Below are positions 28,780 through 36,568 of a stretch of DNA of 64,000 bases, piece by piece (position 1 is the first letter of the stretch; each line of letters opens with the position of its first letter). The notes below the pieces were generated by a model. That model was not told where the DNA came from, did no database searches, and saw only the letters and a program-made list of their open reading frames with translations. Location of the stretch: positions 1 through 64,000 of the forward strand of contig NZ_JAALJH010000010.1 of NCBI RefSeq assembly GCF_011064615.1. Reading direction: 5' to 3'. The position numbers were made by a program, and so were the translations under genes. This stretch comes from Aquisphaera insulae. GTDB taxonomy: Bacteria > Planctomycetota > Planctomycetia > Isosphaerales > Isosphaeraceae.

Positions 28780-29514
28780 ATGACACATCCCCACCTCGGA
28801 ACGAATGACCTGGCGGGCAGCACACGCTGGAGCGTCGTGCTGGCGGCCGGGAAGCATCCGGGCCAGGGGGGTAGGGAGGCCCTCGAGCAACTCTGCCGCG
28901 ACTACTGGTATCCGCTCTACGCGTATGCCCGGCGCCGGGGATACGACGCGGAATCGGCGCGAGACTGCGTCCAGGCGTTCTTCGTTCACCTGCTGGAGAG
29001 CCGCGCCATCGCCGCGGCGGATCCCGCGCGGGGTCGGTTCCGGGCTTTCCTGCTGACGTCCCTGCGCAACTTCGTGGCTCACGACCGGGAGCGAAGTCGG
29101 GCGGCCCGAAGGGGCGGCGGCCGCGCGATGATCTCGCTGGACGTCGAGGCCGGCGAGTCGCGTTACCTCCGCGATCCGGCGACCCATCTCACCCCGGAGC
29201 GTCTCTTCGAGCGACGCTGGGCGGAGACGCTGCTGGATCGGGTCGTCGACCTGCTCCGCGAGGAATGGGCGCGCGCCGGCAAGGCCGCCCAGTTCGCCGA
29301 GCTGAAGGTCTTCCTCGCCGGCCGCGACCCCAACACATCCCACGCCGAGATCGCTGGCCGCCTGGGCCTGACCCAGGGGGCCGCCATGGTCGCCGCTCAT
29401 CGCCTCCGCAAGCGGTTCCGTCAACTCCTCCTGGAAGCCATCGCCGACACCCTCGACGACCCCGCCGAGCTGGACGACGAGATCACCCGGCTATTCGAGG
29501 CCCTTCGCGCGTGA
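28780..29514 (+). CDS. Planctomycete ECF-type RNA polymerase sigma factor linked to a kinase
   Basis: A protein of 244 residues with region 2 signatures LCRDYWYPLYAYARRRGY and ESARDCVQAFFVHLLE, followed by RGRFRAFLLTSLRNFVAHD. Its region 4 reads SHAEIAGRLGLTQGAAMVA followed by AHRLRKRFRQLL. This is the long-linker ECF type common beside STPK genes in planctomycetes. No anti-sigma gene adjoins it, which fits control by phosphorylation instead. It lies 24 nt after the kinase and is almost certainly co-transcribed. Confidence 0.92.
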   Translation: MTHPHLGTNDLAGSTRWSVVLAAGKHPGQGGREALEQLCRDYWYPLYAYARRRGYDAESARDCVQAFFVHLLESRAIAAADPARGRFRAFLLTSLRNFVAHDRERSRAARRGGGRAMISLDVEAGESRYLRDPATHLTPERLFERRWAETLLDRVVDLLREEWARAGKAAQFAELKVFLAGRDPNTSHAEIAGRLGLTQGAAMVAAHRLRKRFRQLLLEAIADTLDDPAELDDEITRLFEALRA

Positions 29515-30112
29515 CGTGTCCGATCCGGTAGGCAACGAACGGCCCATCAACTCCCGGGTTCGGCGGGATTCGCCCCCATTCCTCGCCCGTTTACGGAGTC
29601 GCCGGCCGGCCGCCGATCCCGTCACGCCGAGGGTCGATGCCGCTTGCAAGGGCCTCGTATTCGGCCGGTTCGCCGGGCGGGAAGGCCTTCCCGTAGCAAC
29701 CGGACAAGAAACAACGCTAAGCCGTCTGAGGACGCCTTAAAGCCGGGGCCTCATTGCTCGGTGGACACTTCATGCCGGATACCTCAAGCCGCCCCACGGT
29801 CGTCGGGAGGGACCTAGACCTCACTCGCGGTGACGTTGGCGTCGCCAAGTTCGCCGATGTCTCATCGGACGACCCGAGGCGGCGATGGCCGGACCCCTGC
29901 ACGACGGGCCCGGCGTGGTTCGATGACGGAGGTGCATGCCCCATTCCGACGATTGTCGAACTTATGTACGATGAGCCATCGCCTTTCAATGAACCCGCGC
30001 CGGGGCCGGCGGTCGCTGAGCCGATCGAGCACTGCTTGCGGCGACTGGGTTCCGACCACGCCCGGTCTCGGGCGAGGTCGAGCTTAACCTTCTCACAATC
30101 CGGAGGCTCGAA
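29515..30112. other. Gene-poor 598-nt stretch with a decayed trace of the HNH-companion gene
   Basis: No convincing gene. Positions 29646-29686 match 33718-33758 at about two-thirds of bases (shared CTCGTATTCG and CGGGCG). On the minus strand this reads PPGEPAEYEALASG, like the SPDELVEYESLVDG segment of the companion gene at 33645-33923. It is probably a third, badly eroded copy. A frame at 29754-30143 is open but has no recognisable protein character. Confidence 0.4.
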
Positions 30113-30916
30113 ATGCCTCAGGTCGATGGCCCGGCCCCCTTGAGTCGCCGCATCCTGCTGCGCATCCTGGCTGCCATCGCGGGCATCCCGCTCCTCGGTC
30201 GCATACATCCGCCCCTTGCGGCGGGCGGGCAGCTAGCCCAGGCCGATCCGGCGCGTGGCCAAGCGGCCGACGTGCCAACGTTGCCGGGCGAGGACCATCC
30301 CGAGGCCCGCGCGAGGACCGTCCACAACCTCAAGCACATCGCCTTCGCCCTGCACACCTTCGCCGCCAAGAACGGGGGCCGGCTCCCGGCGGCCGCGATC
30401 TGCCGTGGGGGCGAGTCGTTGCTGAGCTGGCGCGTTGCGATCTTGCCATTCCTCGAAGAGTTTGCACTCTACGAGCGATTCCGCCTCGACGAACCCTGGG
30501 ACAGCCCGCACAACCGGGCGCTGCTGATGGAGATGCCCCGCGTCTACGCGCCGGTGCGCCACGGGGGCACGGCCCCGCATGCCACGAACTACCAGGGGCT
30601 CGTCGGCCCTGGGGCGATGTTCCAAGGGCCGGAGGGTACGAAGATCACGGAGTTCATCGACGCGGCGAGACCGACCCTCATGGTCGTCGAGGCGGCTCAC
30701 ACGTTCCCCTGGACAAAGCCCGAAGACGTGCCATACGACGCGGGCAATCCGTTGCCGAAACTCGGCGGTCCGTTCGACGACGGGTTCTATGCCGCCTTAG
30801 CCGACGGGGCCGTCCGGTTCGCCGGCAGGAAAGTCGCTCCCGAGACGATCCGCGCCCTGGTCAGCAGCGGTGACGACGAGCTCAAGACCGCCGATAAGCT
30901 CAGCCCCCCGTTGTAA
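30113..30916 (+). CDS. DUF1559 (SBP_bac_10-like) domain protein
   Basis: A protein of 267 residues. It has the family's core NLKHIAFALHTFAAKNGGRL, then LLSWRVAILPFLEEFALYERF, and LDEPWDSPHNRALL. The usual pilin-type N-terminus is replaced by RRILLRILAAIAGIPLLGRI, which looks like an export signal or anchor with paired arginines. The ending (DGFYAALADGAVRFAGRKV) replaces the H-x9-DG ending. GGAG at 30102-30105 supports ATG 30113. Such proteins are numerous in planctomycetes and sit at the cell envelope; the exact role is unknown. Confidence 0.85.
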   Translation: MPQVDGPAPLSRRILLRILAAIAGIPLLGRIHPPLAAGGQLAQADPARGQAADVPTLPGEDHPEARARTVHNLKHIAFALHTFAAKNGGRLPAAAICRGGESLLSWRVAILPFLEEFALYERFRLDEPWDSPHNRALLMEMPRVYAPVRHGGTAPHATNYQGLVGPGAMFQGPEGTKITEFIDAARPTLMVVEAAHTFPWTKPEDVPYDAGNPLPKLGGPFDDGFYAALADGAVRFAGRKVAPETIRALVSSGDDELKTADKLSPPL

Positions 30917-31173
30917 CGGCGTCGGCTTGGTCTTCCCCGGCGGGTCATTACCGAACCGCCGTAGCGGTTTGGGGCGGCCGCTGACATGGGGACCACTCCT
31001 GGAAGCACCGGCCATTCCACCTCCGAACCGCAGTCCCACAAAGGGGCGTTTTTGAGACGGCCGGTTAGCCGCATAGAAAGGAAGTTATCTTCGGAAAACC
31101 TGCCAGGCTTCGCGGTAGAATCGGCGGGGCAGGAATCCGATTTCGAAGGACGTCGCTGGCATAGAGGCGGCCA

Positions 31174-32034
31174 ATGTCCCTGTTGAATCGTGGACTCGAC
31201 CAAGGTCGTAGGCCCGCAGAAGAGCGGATACGGGCTGTGCTCCCGTGGGCGTTCATGGCGACCATCGCGGGGTTGATCTTCGGAATCTGGGGCGATTGGC
31301 CCTATCTCGTCGAAGAACACCGACGACTCAGGGTCTGGCAATGGCTGCCGATGTGGCTCGGGGACCTGTCGGCCCTCTTCTGGTTCATCTCAGCCATCGT
31401 CTCGCCGTCTAATCCCTCGCGATACGGTGGGGAGGCCGGAACGAATTCGGAGAGGTATCAGCGTCGGCGGGCCTTCCTGGTCAGCATGACTCTGGCCATC
31501 GCAATGGACTTCGCCCACACGGCTCATTTGCACTGGCAAGAATACGCTGATTTTAAGAGTGCCGAGGTGGCCAAGGGAGAGGTGACCAGCGTCCAGATTT
31601 ACGAGGGTCACGACACGACCCGCTACTACGTCCGGGTTCGCTTCCGCGACAAAGCGAACCGGATAAACGGGGAGGAGGTTCGCGTTCAACGACACAATGC
31701 CGAGGGTCTACCCGCGAACGCTCGTGCGGCCCTCGCCAACGGGCAGGTCCCCATCCCAGTTCGCGTCTCCTTCGACCCAGGTCTTCCCTCCCGATGCTGG
31801 CTCACTGATGCCGGCTACCAAGATGGAGACCGGGTCTATTTAATGTCCTATCTCGTTCTGTGTTGTCAGATTATGTCCATGTGTTTGTTTGCGGTTTTGC
31901 TTCGAGAAAGTCATCGGCGAGGCGAAGACCCGTGGTGGGAAGTGTTTCAACGCCCGCTTCCGTTGATGGTCACATCTGCTTGCATGTTCGTATTCGGCCT
32001 CATCGAATGGATCGGGGGTAATCTGCGTCCTTGA
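31174..32034 (+). CDS. Membrane protein of unknown function with an extracytoplasmic DUF3592-like segment
   Basis: A protein of 286 residues with about five hydrophobic helices: AFMATIAGLIFGIWGDW, LSALFWFISAIV, VSMTLAIAMDFAHT, LMSYLVLCCQIMSMCLFAV and LMVTSACMFVFGLIEWIG. The middle (about 125-210) is a soluble beta-rich part (GEVTSVQIYEG, RYYVRVRFRDKA, IPVRVSFDPGLPSRC) that recalls DUF3592-type domains. Base composition is lower in GC than in surrounding genes. No family is firmly assigned; its neighbours give no functional hint. Confidence 0.65.
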   Translation: MSLLNRGLDQGRRPAEERIRAVLPWAFMATIAGLIFGIWGDWPYLVEEHRRLRVWQWLPMWLGDLSALFWFISAIVSPSNPSRYGGEAGTNSERYQRRRAFLVSMTLAIAMDFAHTAHLHWQEYADFKSAEVAKGEVTSVQIYEGHDTTRYYVRVRFRDKANRINGEEVRVQRHNAEGLPANARAALANGQVPIPVRVSFDPGLPSRCWLTDAGYQDGDRVYLMSYLVLCCQIMSMCLFAVLLRESHRRGEDPWWEVFQRPLPLMVTSACMFVFGLIEWIGGNLRP

Positions 32035-32194
32035 AGGTCCCCTCGCCGGGTGAGTACTGGGAGCCAACTCGGCTCTCCATCGGGCCCGTCTCGGTGACCA
32101 TGGCGAAAGGGTACTCGCTAAACGGCAGGGCAACCAATGGCAGCAGCTCTGCTATCATGGTGCTCGTTAGGCGGCGAAGAAATGGGGGCGGGTG

Positions 32195-32626
32195 ATGTGC
32201 ATGATGGTCTACGTCGCATCCGACTATCCGCTGCCCACCTCGGCTTGGGACGAGACCCGCCCCTGCTTCTACGTCGAGGAGTTGTCCGACAGGGACAAGT
32301 CGGTCCGTGGGCAGTTTTCCAAGCCGTGCATCTATTTCGTCGGTTCGCACGAGGGCTGCGGGTGCGGGTTTCAATACGGCCAGTACGAGGGGCTCGAAGA
32401 AGACCTTGAGCAGTTGGCGGCTGCCAGGGAGTCGAGGCGACGGCTCAGCGAATTCCTGGCGGTAGCTTTGCAGCATCAGCCGGAGGTGGAGTTGTTCGCC
32501 TGCTGGGATGGCGACCAATCGGCCACGCCCGATTATCGCGGTCGGATGCGTCCCTCCGACTTGCTCCGGGACCGCACTCACTTCCGGGAGAAAGAGCTGC
32601 TACTGGTGAGTGGAGACCCCGCCTGA
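32195..32626 (+). CDS. Small Cys-containing hypothetical protein
   Basis: A protein of 143 residues. The start is taken at ATG 32195; a GTG immediately before it is also possible. The conserved-looking stretch FSKPCIYFVGSHEGCGCGFQYGQY suggests a metal- or thiol-dependent fold, and a short helix follows (EDLEQLAAARESRRRLSEFL). I recognise similar uncharacterised bacterial proteins with MCMMVYVAS openings, but no function is known to me. Confidence 0.7.
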   Translation: MCMMVYVASDYPLPTSAWDETRPCFYVEELSDRDKSVRGQFSKPCIYFVGSHEGCGCGFQYGQYEGLEEDLEQLAAARESRRRLSEFLAVALQHQPEVELFACWDGDQSATPDYRGRMRPSDLLRDRTHFREKELLLVSGDPA

Positions 32627-32840
32627 CCTCGCACGATGGCGGCCCCGGTCCGTGGTACGCCACTGCCCACGAGAGCGTGCGTCAAAAAAGAGCCTTTTCG
32701 GGACTTCCGCTCGCCGCCCCCTGGCCTTCCCTCAAAGCGCCCGGAATTCCGTCCCGGAAGCCCTTCCGAAATCAACATCCCGGAACCTTGACGCGGGATT
32801 CGAGTTTCGGCACCATCCGGCCGAGAGGAGGATGGGGCCC

Positions 32841-33090
32841 GTGTTGATCGGCCATGCACGCGTCTCGCCCCTCGAACAAAGCAAAGCGTCGATCTCCAGA
32901 CCGATGCCTTGAGTCGCGCCGGCTGCGAGAAGCTCTCCACGGACAAGGCCGGCGGTGCCCGTGCCGCGCGGCCGGGGCTCGATCAGGCCCTCGCACACCT
33001 CCGGAAGGGAGAGACCCTCATCGCCTGGAAGCTCGACCGCCCGGGTCGCAGCATCCGGCACCTGATCGAGACCGTGGGGCAGCTACGGCA
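32841..33090 (+). pseudogene. Serine recombinase (resolvase/invertase) fragment, frameshifted
   Basis: GTG 32841 opens VLIGHARVSPLEQ, the resolvase N-terminus with the catalytic serine in ARVS. The frame then breaks near 32880-32890. Homology resumes in another frame with DLQTDALSRAGCEKLSTDKA and GETLIAWKLDRPGRSIRHLI, ending about 33090. The C-terminal DNA-binding part is missing. It is a remnant of a mobile element. Confidence 0.8.
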
Positions 33091-33155
33091 AGGAGGTGAC
33101 CTTCTACACCTGGACCTCGGACGAGTTGTCGCAGTAAGGCACCAAGGTCATCCTC

Positions 33156-33242
33156 GCCGTCGTGGGCCATCAGGAGCCGCGCCTGGTCGAGGCGGACGCG
33201 CTTGATGTACTGGACAGGCGAGCCCGCCGTCACGAGCTTGAG
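33156..33242 (-). repeat. 87-bp duplicated fragment of the araC-type gene
   Basis: It matches 34174-34260, inside the AraC regulator, at about 82 of 87 bases and in the same orientation. On the minus strand it still reads SPVQYIKRVRLDQARLLMAHDG. The two copies bracket the decayed HNH module (33254-33923) as direct repeats. Confidence 0.85.
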
Positions 33243-33253
33243 GCGATCCTAGT

Positions 33254-33648
33254 TCACGTCTCACCGGCCGCTTTCCGCCGTAGATCGAGACGGAGCTCTT
33301 CGTTCATGGCCAGCACGCGAACGGTCACTCGTCCCGTTGCCGTCTTTCCGACGTCATACGGCCCGCTTGCTTCAAAATGCTCCTCCCACGCCTGACGACG
33401 CGGGTTGAACAGGATCTCGACGTTCTCGGTTTCCGGGTCGATGCCGGCGAGGTTCGGCCCTTGTGAAGACTGCACTGGGGGCTCGCGAGGGCGAGATTCT
33501 CCTCACCGTCACCTCCGCCGTGCTGCTTCGGAATGACGTGCTCGATCTAGGAGGCGACGAACGGCTCGTCGGCTTGCCGGGTCCGGCCGTATTCGCATCG
33601 GCTCCCACCCCTATCACGGACTCGCTGCCTGGTCGCCGGTCCGATCAC
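33254..33648 (-). pseudogene. Decayed HNH endonuclease gene
   Basis: It begins at GTG 33648, overlapping the stop of the companion gene as GTGA. It reads a CEY zinc-ligand motif (second cysteine lost to Gly), an in-frame TAG, IEHVIPKQHGG, and EENLALASPQCSLHKG. A one-base frameshift precedes GPNLAGIDPETENVEILF and the closing VRVLAMNEELRLDLRRKA. The intact homologue is at 35845-36249. Loss of zinc cysteines, a stop and a frameshift make it non-functional. Confidence 0.85.
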
Positions 33649-33923
33649 GCCGAGGGCCTGGTCTTCAGGACCGAACGCGCCTTCGCCTGGATCACGGAAA
33701 TCAGGTTGACGCCGTCCACGAGGGACTCGTATTCGACCAATTCATCGGGCGAAAGCTGCCCTTCGTCGTGTCGCTCGGCGAGGTCATCGAGCCGTTCCTG
33801 CGTCGTCGCATCGGCCCGCAGGTCCGCAATCGCCCTTGCAGCCTCGGGCGTCAGGATGTCCCGCAACGGATCCAGGAGCCGGTCGAGGACGTGATGCGGG
33901 CGGGCGGCGGTGTGGGTTTCCAT
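33645..33923 (-). CDS. Companion protein of the HNH module (copy next to the broken nuclease)
   Basis: A protein of 92 residues starting at ATG 33923 behind GGGAGA. Helical: ILTPEAARAIADLRADATTQ, RLDDLAERHDEGQLSPDELV, EYESLVDGVNLISVIQAKAR. The pattern PE-x-AR, RL, G-x-L-(S/T)-P-(D/E)-E, YE, KAR-x-x-LK is shared with 35559-35861, so the two are homologues. Still open although its partner nuclease is dead, which would fit an antidote-like or regulatory role; that is inference. The family has no function known to me. Confidence 0.75.
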   Translation of the reverse strand: METHTAARPHHVLDRLLDPLRDILTPEAARAIADLRADATTQERLDDLAERHDEGQLSPDELVEYESLVDGVNLISVIQAKARSVLKTRPSA

Positions 33924-34038
33924 GCGGCCATCTCCCTCAACCTCGACCGTGCTCCAGCCCCATGCCGTTGGCGAGCGATTCCGGCGGCTCTCGGTGCAAA
34001 CGGCTCGAGGCAGCCACGACGGCCGGCCTCGTCCTGCC

Positions 34039-34941
34039 TCACCCCGCGACCAGCCGCGCCCGGGTCTGGCCGGCGTCCTCCAAGGGGGTGGCGCCGAAGA
34101 GGCGCTTGAACTCGCGGCTGAACTGCGAGGCGCTCTCATAACCGACGGCCCGGGCGGCGGTGCTGGCGTTATGGCCGTCGTGGGCCATCAGCAGCCGCGC
34201 CTGGTCGAGGCGGACGCGCTTGATGTACTGGAGCGGCGAGCTCGCCGTCACGAGCTTGAAGTAATGGTGGAACGCCGCGACGCTCATCCCGGCCTGCCGC
34301 GCCAGGTCCTCGATGCTGTGAGGCCGCGCGTACTCGGCGTGGACGTGCTTGAGGACGCGGGCGATCCGCGCGAAATGCTCGTCGCGGCTGGCGAGCGACC
34401 GGAGGGCGCCCCCCTGCTCTCCCAGGAGCGCCCGGTAGACGATCTCGCGGACGGTCTGGGCGCCGAGCATCCGGCTGTCGAGCGGCGACCTCAGGCACTC
34501 CAGGAGCCGGATCACGGCGCCGCCCAGCTCCTCGGTCATCGGCGAGGAGGCGATGCCCCGGGGCGTCGCGGCGGGCGGCGGCGGCAGGTCGTCCAGGTCC
34601 AGGAGCATCTCGCCGACCATCGTCGGCTCGACGGCGATCGCCATCAGGAGCAGGGGCTCCTCCGGGCTGGCCTCGGTCTCGCACTCCGCCGGGATCGGCA
34701 CCGACAGGACCAGATAATTGTACGCGTCATACCGATAGACCTCGCCGCCCAGATAGGCCCGCTTGCGGCCCTGGCCGACGATCAGGATCTTGGGCTGATA
34801 GACGACCGGCCCGCGGGGCGACGCCGTGGAGACCCGGCTCAGCGTCACCCCCTCCACGGCCGTCCGATTCAGGCCCTCGGCGACCGCCAGCTCGTCGAGC
34901 AGGCTCGCGAGCCGCCGCCGCTGGTTTTCCTGAGTGTTCAT
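34039..34941 (-). CDS. AraC-family transcriptional regulator with AraC_N domain
   Basis: A protein of 300 residues. ATG 34941 is preceded by GGAGG; the frame is open further upstream but that part is promoter DNA. The N-terminal AraC_N (PF06719-like) effector domain contains PVVYQPKILIVGQGRKRAYL and YNYLVLSVPIPAECE. The C-terminal double helix-turn-helix includes SIEDLARQAGMSVAAFHHYF and STAARAVGYESASQFSREFK. Relatives such as YqhC respond to aldehydes and activate aldo-keto reductases. A promoter block in the divergent spacer (35031-35090) recurs ahead of the aldo-keto reductase at 18084. Confidence 0.92.
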   Translation of the reverse strand: MNTQENQRRRLASLLDELAVAEGLNRTAVEGVTLSRVSTASPRGPVVYQPKILIVGQGRKRAYLGGEVYRYDAYNYLVLSVPIPAECETEASPEEPLLLMAIAVEPTMVGEMLLDLDDLPPPPAATPRGIASSPMTEELGGAVIRLLECLRSPLDSRMLGAQTVREIVYRALLGEQGGALRSLASRDEHFARIARVLKHVHAEYARPHSIEDLARQAGMSVAAFHHYFKLVTASSPLQYIKRVRLDQARLLMAHDGHNASTAARAVGYESASQFSREFKRLFGATPLEDAGQTRARLVAG

Positions 34942-35030
34942 CGCGTCCTCCGGACTTCCGTTCTGGATCATCTGCATGATCAGTATACGGAATCTCGGAA
35001 GCTCCCACCGTTTCATCGGCGATCTCGGAG

Positions 35031-35090
35031 GATCGGGCAAGACATCTGGAGGAACGTTCCTTTCCGCAAGCCCCTCTCCGGCCTCTAATG
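35031..35090 (+). promoter_or_regulatory. Divergent promoter block matching the aldo-keto reductase promoter
   Basis: Ungapped 60-nt match to 17945-18004. It contains the perfect palindrome AGGAACGTTCCT, then TTTCCG, 17 bases, and TCTAAT as a -10 candidate. It points toward the small gene at 35142 and lies 90 nt upstream of the AraC start. It is the likely binding site of the AraC regulator. Confidence 0.6.
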
Positions 35091-35141
35091 CCCGTATTGA
35101 GCAAGACGAGAGCCCATCGAGTGAGCTATAAGGAGGAGAAC

Positions 35142-35453
35142 ATGAATCCGAACACGCTGTCGGACCCGTCCGTCTTCGCCCAGGCCGTCCGTGACGTCGC
35201 CCGGGATGCCTATCGGCTCCGGAACTCGCCCGCAACGGCATCCGTCCGCGTCATCTCGCGGCGGATCGAGGCCCTGGCCGAGGCGCTCGGGGATCGGCGC
35301 GAGGGACCGCTCGGGATCTGGCTGAAGAACCTCGGCCGGGAAGTCCGGAAGATCCCCATCCCCGACCGGCCACCGACTCGTTCGGGGTGTCGCCCTGAGG
35401 CCATGCACCCGGGCGTCGCGCATCCCGTTTTGGTGGCTTGCGTTTCGTGCTAA
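35142..35453 (+). CDS. Small hypothetical protein expressed from the araC-divergent promoter
   Basis: A protein of 103 residues. The strong site AAGGAGGAG ends three bases before ATG 35142. The N-terminal two thirds are helical (PSVFAQAVRDVARDAYRL, RVISRRIEALAEALGD). The tail GCRPEAMHPGVAHPVLVA, ending in CVSC, lies in a DNA repeat that recurs at 36334. The leader and tail both reappear, joined by a deletion, at 36251-36432. No family recognised. Confidence 0.55.
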   Translation: MNPNTLSDPSVFAQAVRDVARDAYRLRNSPATASVRVISRRIEALAEALGDRREGPLGIWLKNLGREVRKIPIPDRPPTRSGCRPEAMHPGVAHPVLVACVSC

Positions 35454-35484
35454 CCCGCGGAATCCGGGAGACGTCGACAACCTC
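35386..35484 (+). repeat. 99-bp direct repeat, left copy (pairs with 36334-36432)
   Basis: It aligns without gaps to 36334-36432 with about 76 of 99 identities, including the unbroken CGTGCTAACC. It covers the 3' end of the small gene and 31 nt beyond it. The two copies flank the intact HNH module. Confidence 0.8.
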
Positions 35485-35558
35485 ACTTATCCTCCTGGCA
35501 AGAGGGCGATGGTATGATGGGCGGAGTCGGTAAAAAACCAACTCATACACAGGTTGCC

Positions 35559-35861
35559 ATGTCGCAAGCGCACATCGCTTCCAGTGAAGCCGCGATCGTC
35601 GGTCGGCTCATCAGGCCCGATCACGGCCATTTCTCGCCCGAGGTGGCCCGAGAACTCCTGAGCATTCGGTTCGGTGACGAGGACCAGGCCAGGCTGCGCG
35701 AGCTCTCTCTGAAGGCTCAGCAAGGGACGCTGACGCCGGAGGAACAGGCCGCGATGGAGAACTATCGTCGGGTGGGATACTGGCTCGGCATCCTCTGGTC
35801 CAAGGCGCGGCTCTCCCTGAAGAAGGCCGGCATGGACGCGACGCATGAACATCGAGCTTGA
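35559..35861 (+). CDS. Companion protein of the HNH module (intact copy)
   Basis: A protein of 100 residues from ATG 35559; an in-frame ATG at 35514 with a purine-rich AGAGGG ahead is an alternative start. Helical with FSPEVARELLSIRFGDEDQ, RLRELSLKAQQGTLTPEEQ and YRRVGYWLGILWSKARLSLK. Homologous to 33645-33923. It overlaps the HNH gene by 17 nt, so the two are coupled. No DNA-binding motif is obvious; an accessory or antidote role to the nuclease is possible. Confidence 0.75.
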   Translation: MSQAHIASSEAAIVGRLIRPDHGHFSPEVARELLSIRFGDEDQARLRELSLKAQQGTLTPEEQAAMENYRRVGYWLGILWSKARLSLKKAGMDATHEHRA

Positions 35862-36249
35862 GCGTCACGTATGGCAGCGTGCCCGTTCCTGCTGTGAATA
35901 CTGCCAGCTCCCGCAGGGATTCTCTCCGCTGCCCCACGCTGTCGATCACATCATATCCCAGCAGCATCGCGGCCCCACGTCGGCGGAGAATCTCGCCCTC
36001 GCTTGTTTCTTCTGCAACAGCTACAAGGGCCCGAATATCGCCGGCCTGAACCCACGGACCGGGCGGATGGTGCGCCTCTTCCATCCCCGAAAGGATCGCT
36101 GGCTCCGCCATTTCCTGTGGGATGGGCCGGTCCTGGTCGGCCGTACGCATACCGGCAACGTGACGCTCGGCCTGCTGCAGATCAATCGGGACGAGGCGGT
36201 GGATCTCCGCGAATATCTGATCCGGGAAGGGGTGTTCCCTCCTCCTTAA
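35845..36249 (+). CDS. HNH endonuclease
   Basis: A small nuclease of 134 residues. Zinc-binding CEYC (17-20) pairs with CFFC (54-57). The HNH core is Asp34-His35 (AVDHIISQQHRG), Asn49 (AENLAL) and Asn58 (CNSYKG). The C-terminal half (FHPRKDRWLRHFLWDGPVL, RTHTGNVTLGLLQINR) is typical of this small planctomycete/cyanobacterial HNH group. All key residues are present, so it should be active. Its target is unknown. Together with the companion it forms a two-gene module bracketed by 99-bp direct repeats. Confidence 0.88.
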   Translation: MNIELERHVWQRARSCCEYCQLPQGFSPLPHAVDHIISQQHRGPTSAENLALACFFCNSYKGPNIAGLNPRTGRMVRLFHPRKDRWLRHFLWDGPVLVGRTHTGNVTLGLLQINRDEAVDLREYLIREGVFPPP

Positions 36250-36302
36250 TGCCTCTAATGAAAAAGACGCGAGGACATCGGGCGAGCTATAACGAGGAGA
36301 GG

Positions 36303-36401
36303 TTGAATCACGGCCCGTCACGGTCTCGCCGGCGGTGTCGTCCTGAGGGGACGCACCTGGACGTTTCGCAACTCGTTTTGAGGGCGCACCTTGCGTGCTA
36401 A
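36303..36401 (+). pseudogene. Internally deleted copy of the small gene at 35142
   Basis: The leader 36251-36302 (CTCTAATG, then AGCTATAACGAGGAGA) matches the leader of the 35142 gene. The reading frame from TTG 36303 gives 32 residues ending RCRPEGTHLDVSQLVLRA and HLAC, the same tail as the full gene (CRPE, H, V, VL, A, C, stop). The central ~70 residues are absent. Confidence 0.6.
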
Positions 36402-36432
36402 CCAGCAGAATCCGGAAGAAGTCGGCAACTTC
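36334..36432 (+). repeat. 99-bp direct repeat, right copy
   Basis: Partner of 35386-35484. The rest of the 319-nt gap 36250-36568 holds the leader copy (36251-36302) and, after 36433, a moderately AT-rich stretch that may carry the promoter of the respiratory operon; nothing else is seen there. Confidence 0.8.
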
Positions 36433-36568
36433 CGCCAATGATCGTCTTGACGAGACGGAAGTCTTGTCGGTAAATTCCGACGTGTCCATTTGCTCGTAAA
36501 TTCCGAGCCCGACCGAATCAGATGAGCTTCCGCCCCGCTGGAGAGGGCACCACGATACGGAGCGCGGG

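Noticed and set aside
29754..30143. Open frame of 129 codons
   Set aside because: No ribosome site, no recognisable protein pattern, and it overlaps the start of the DUF1559 gene.
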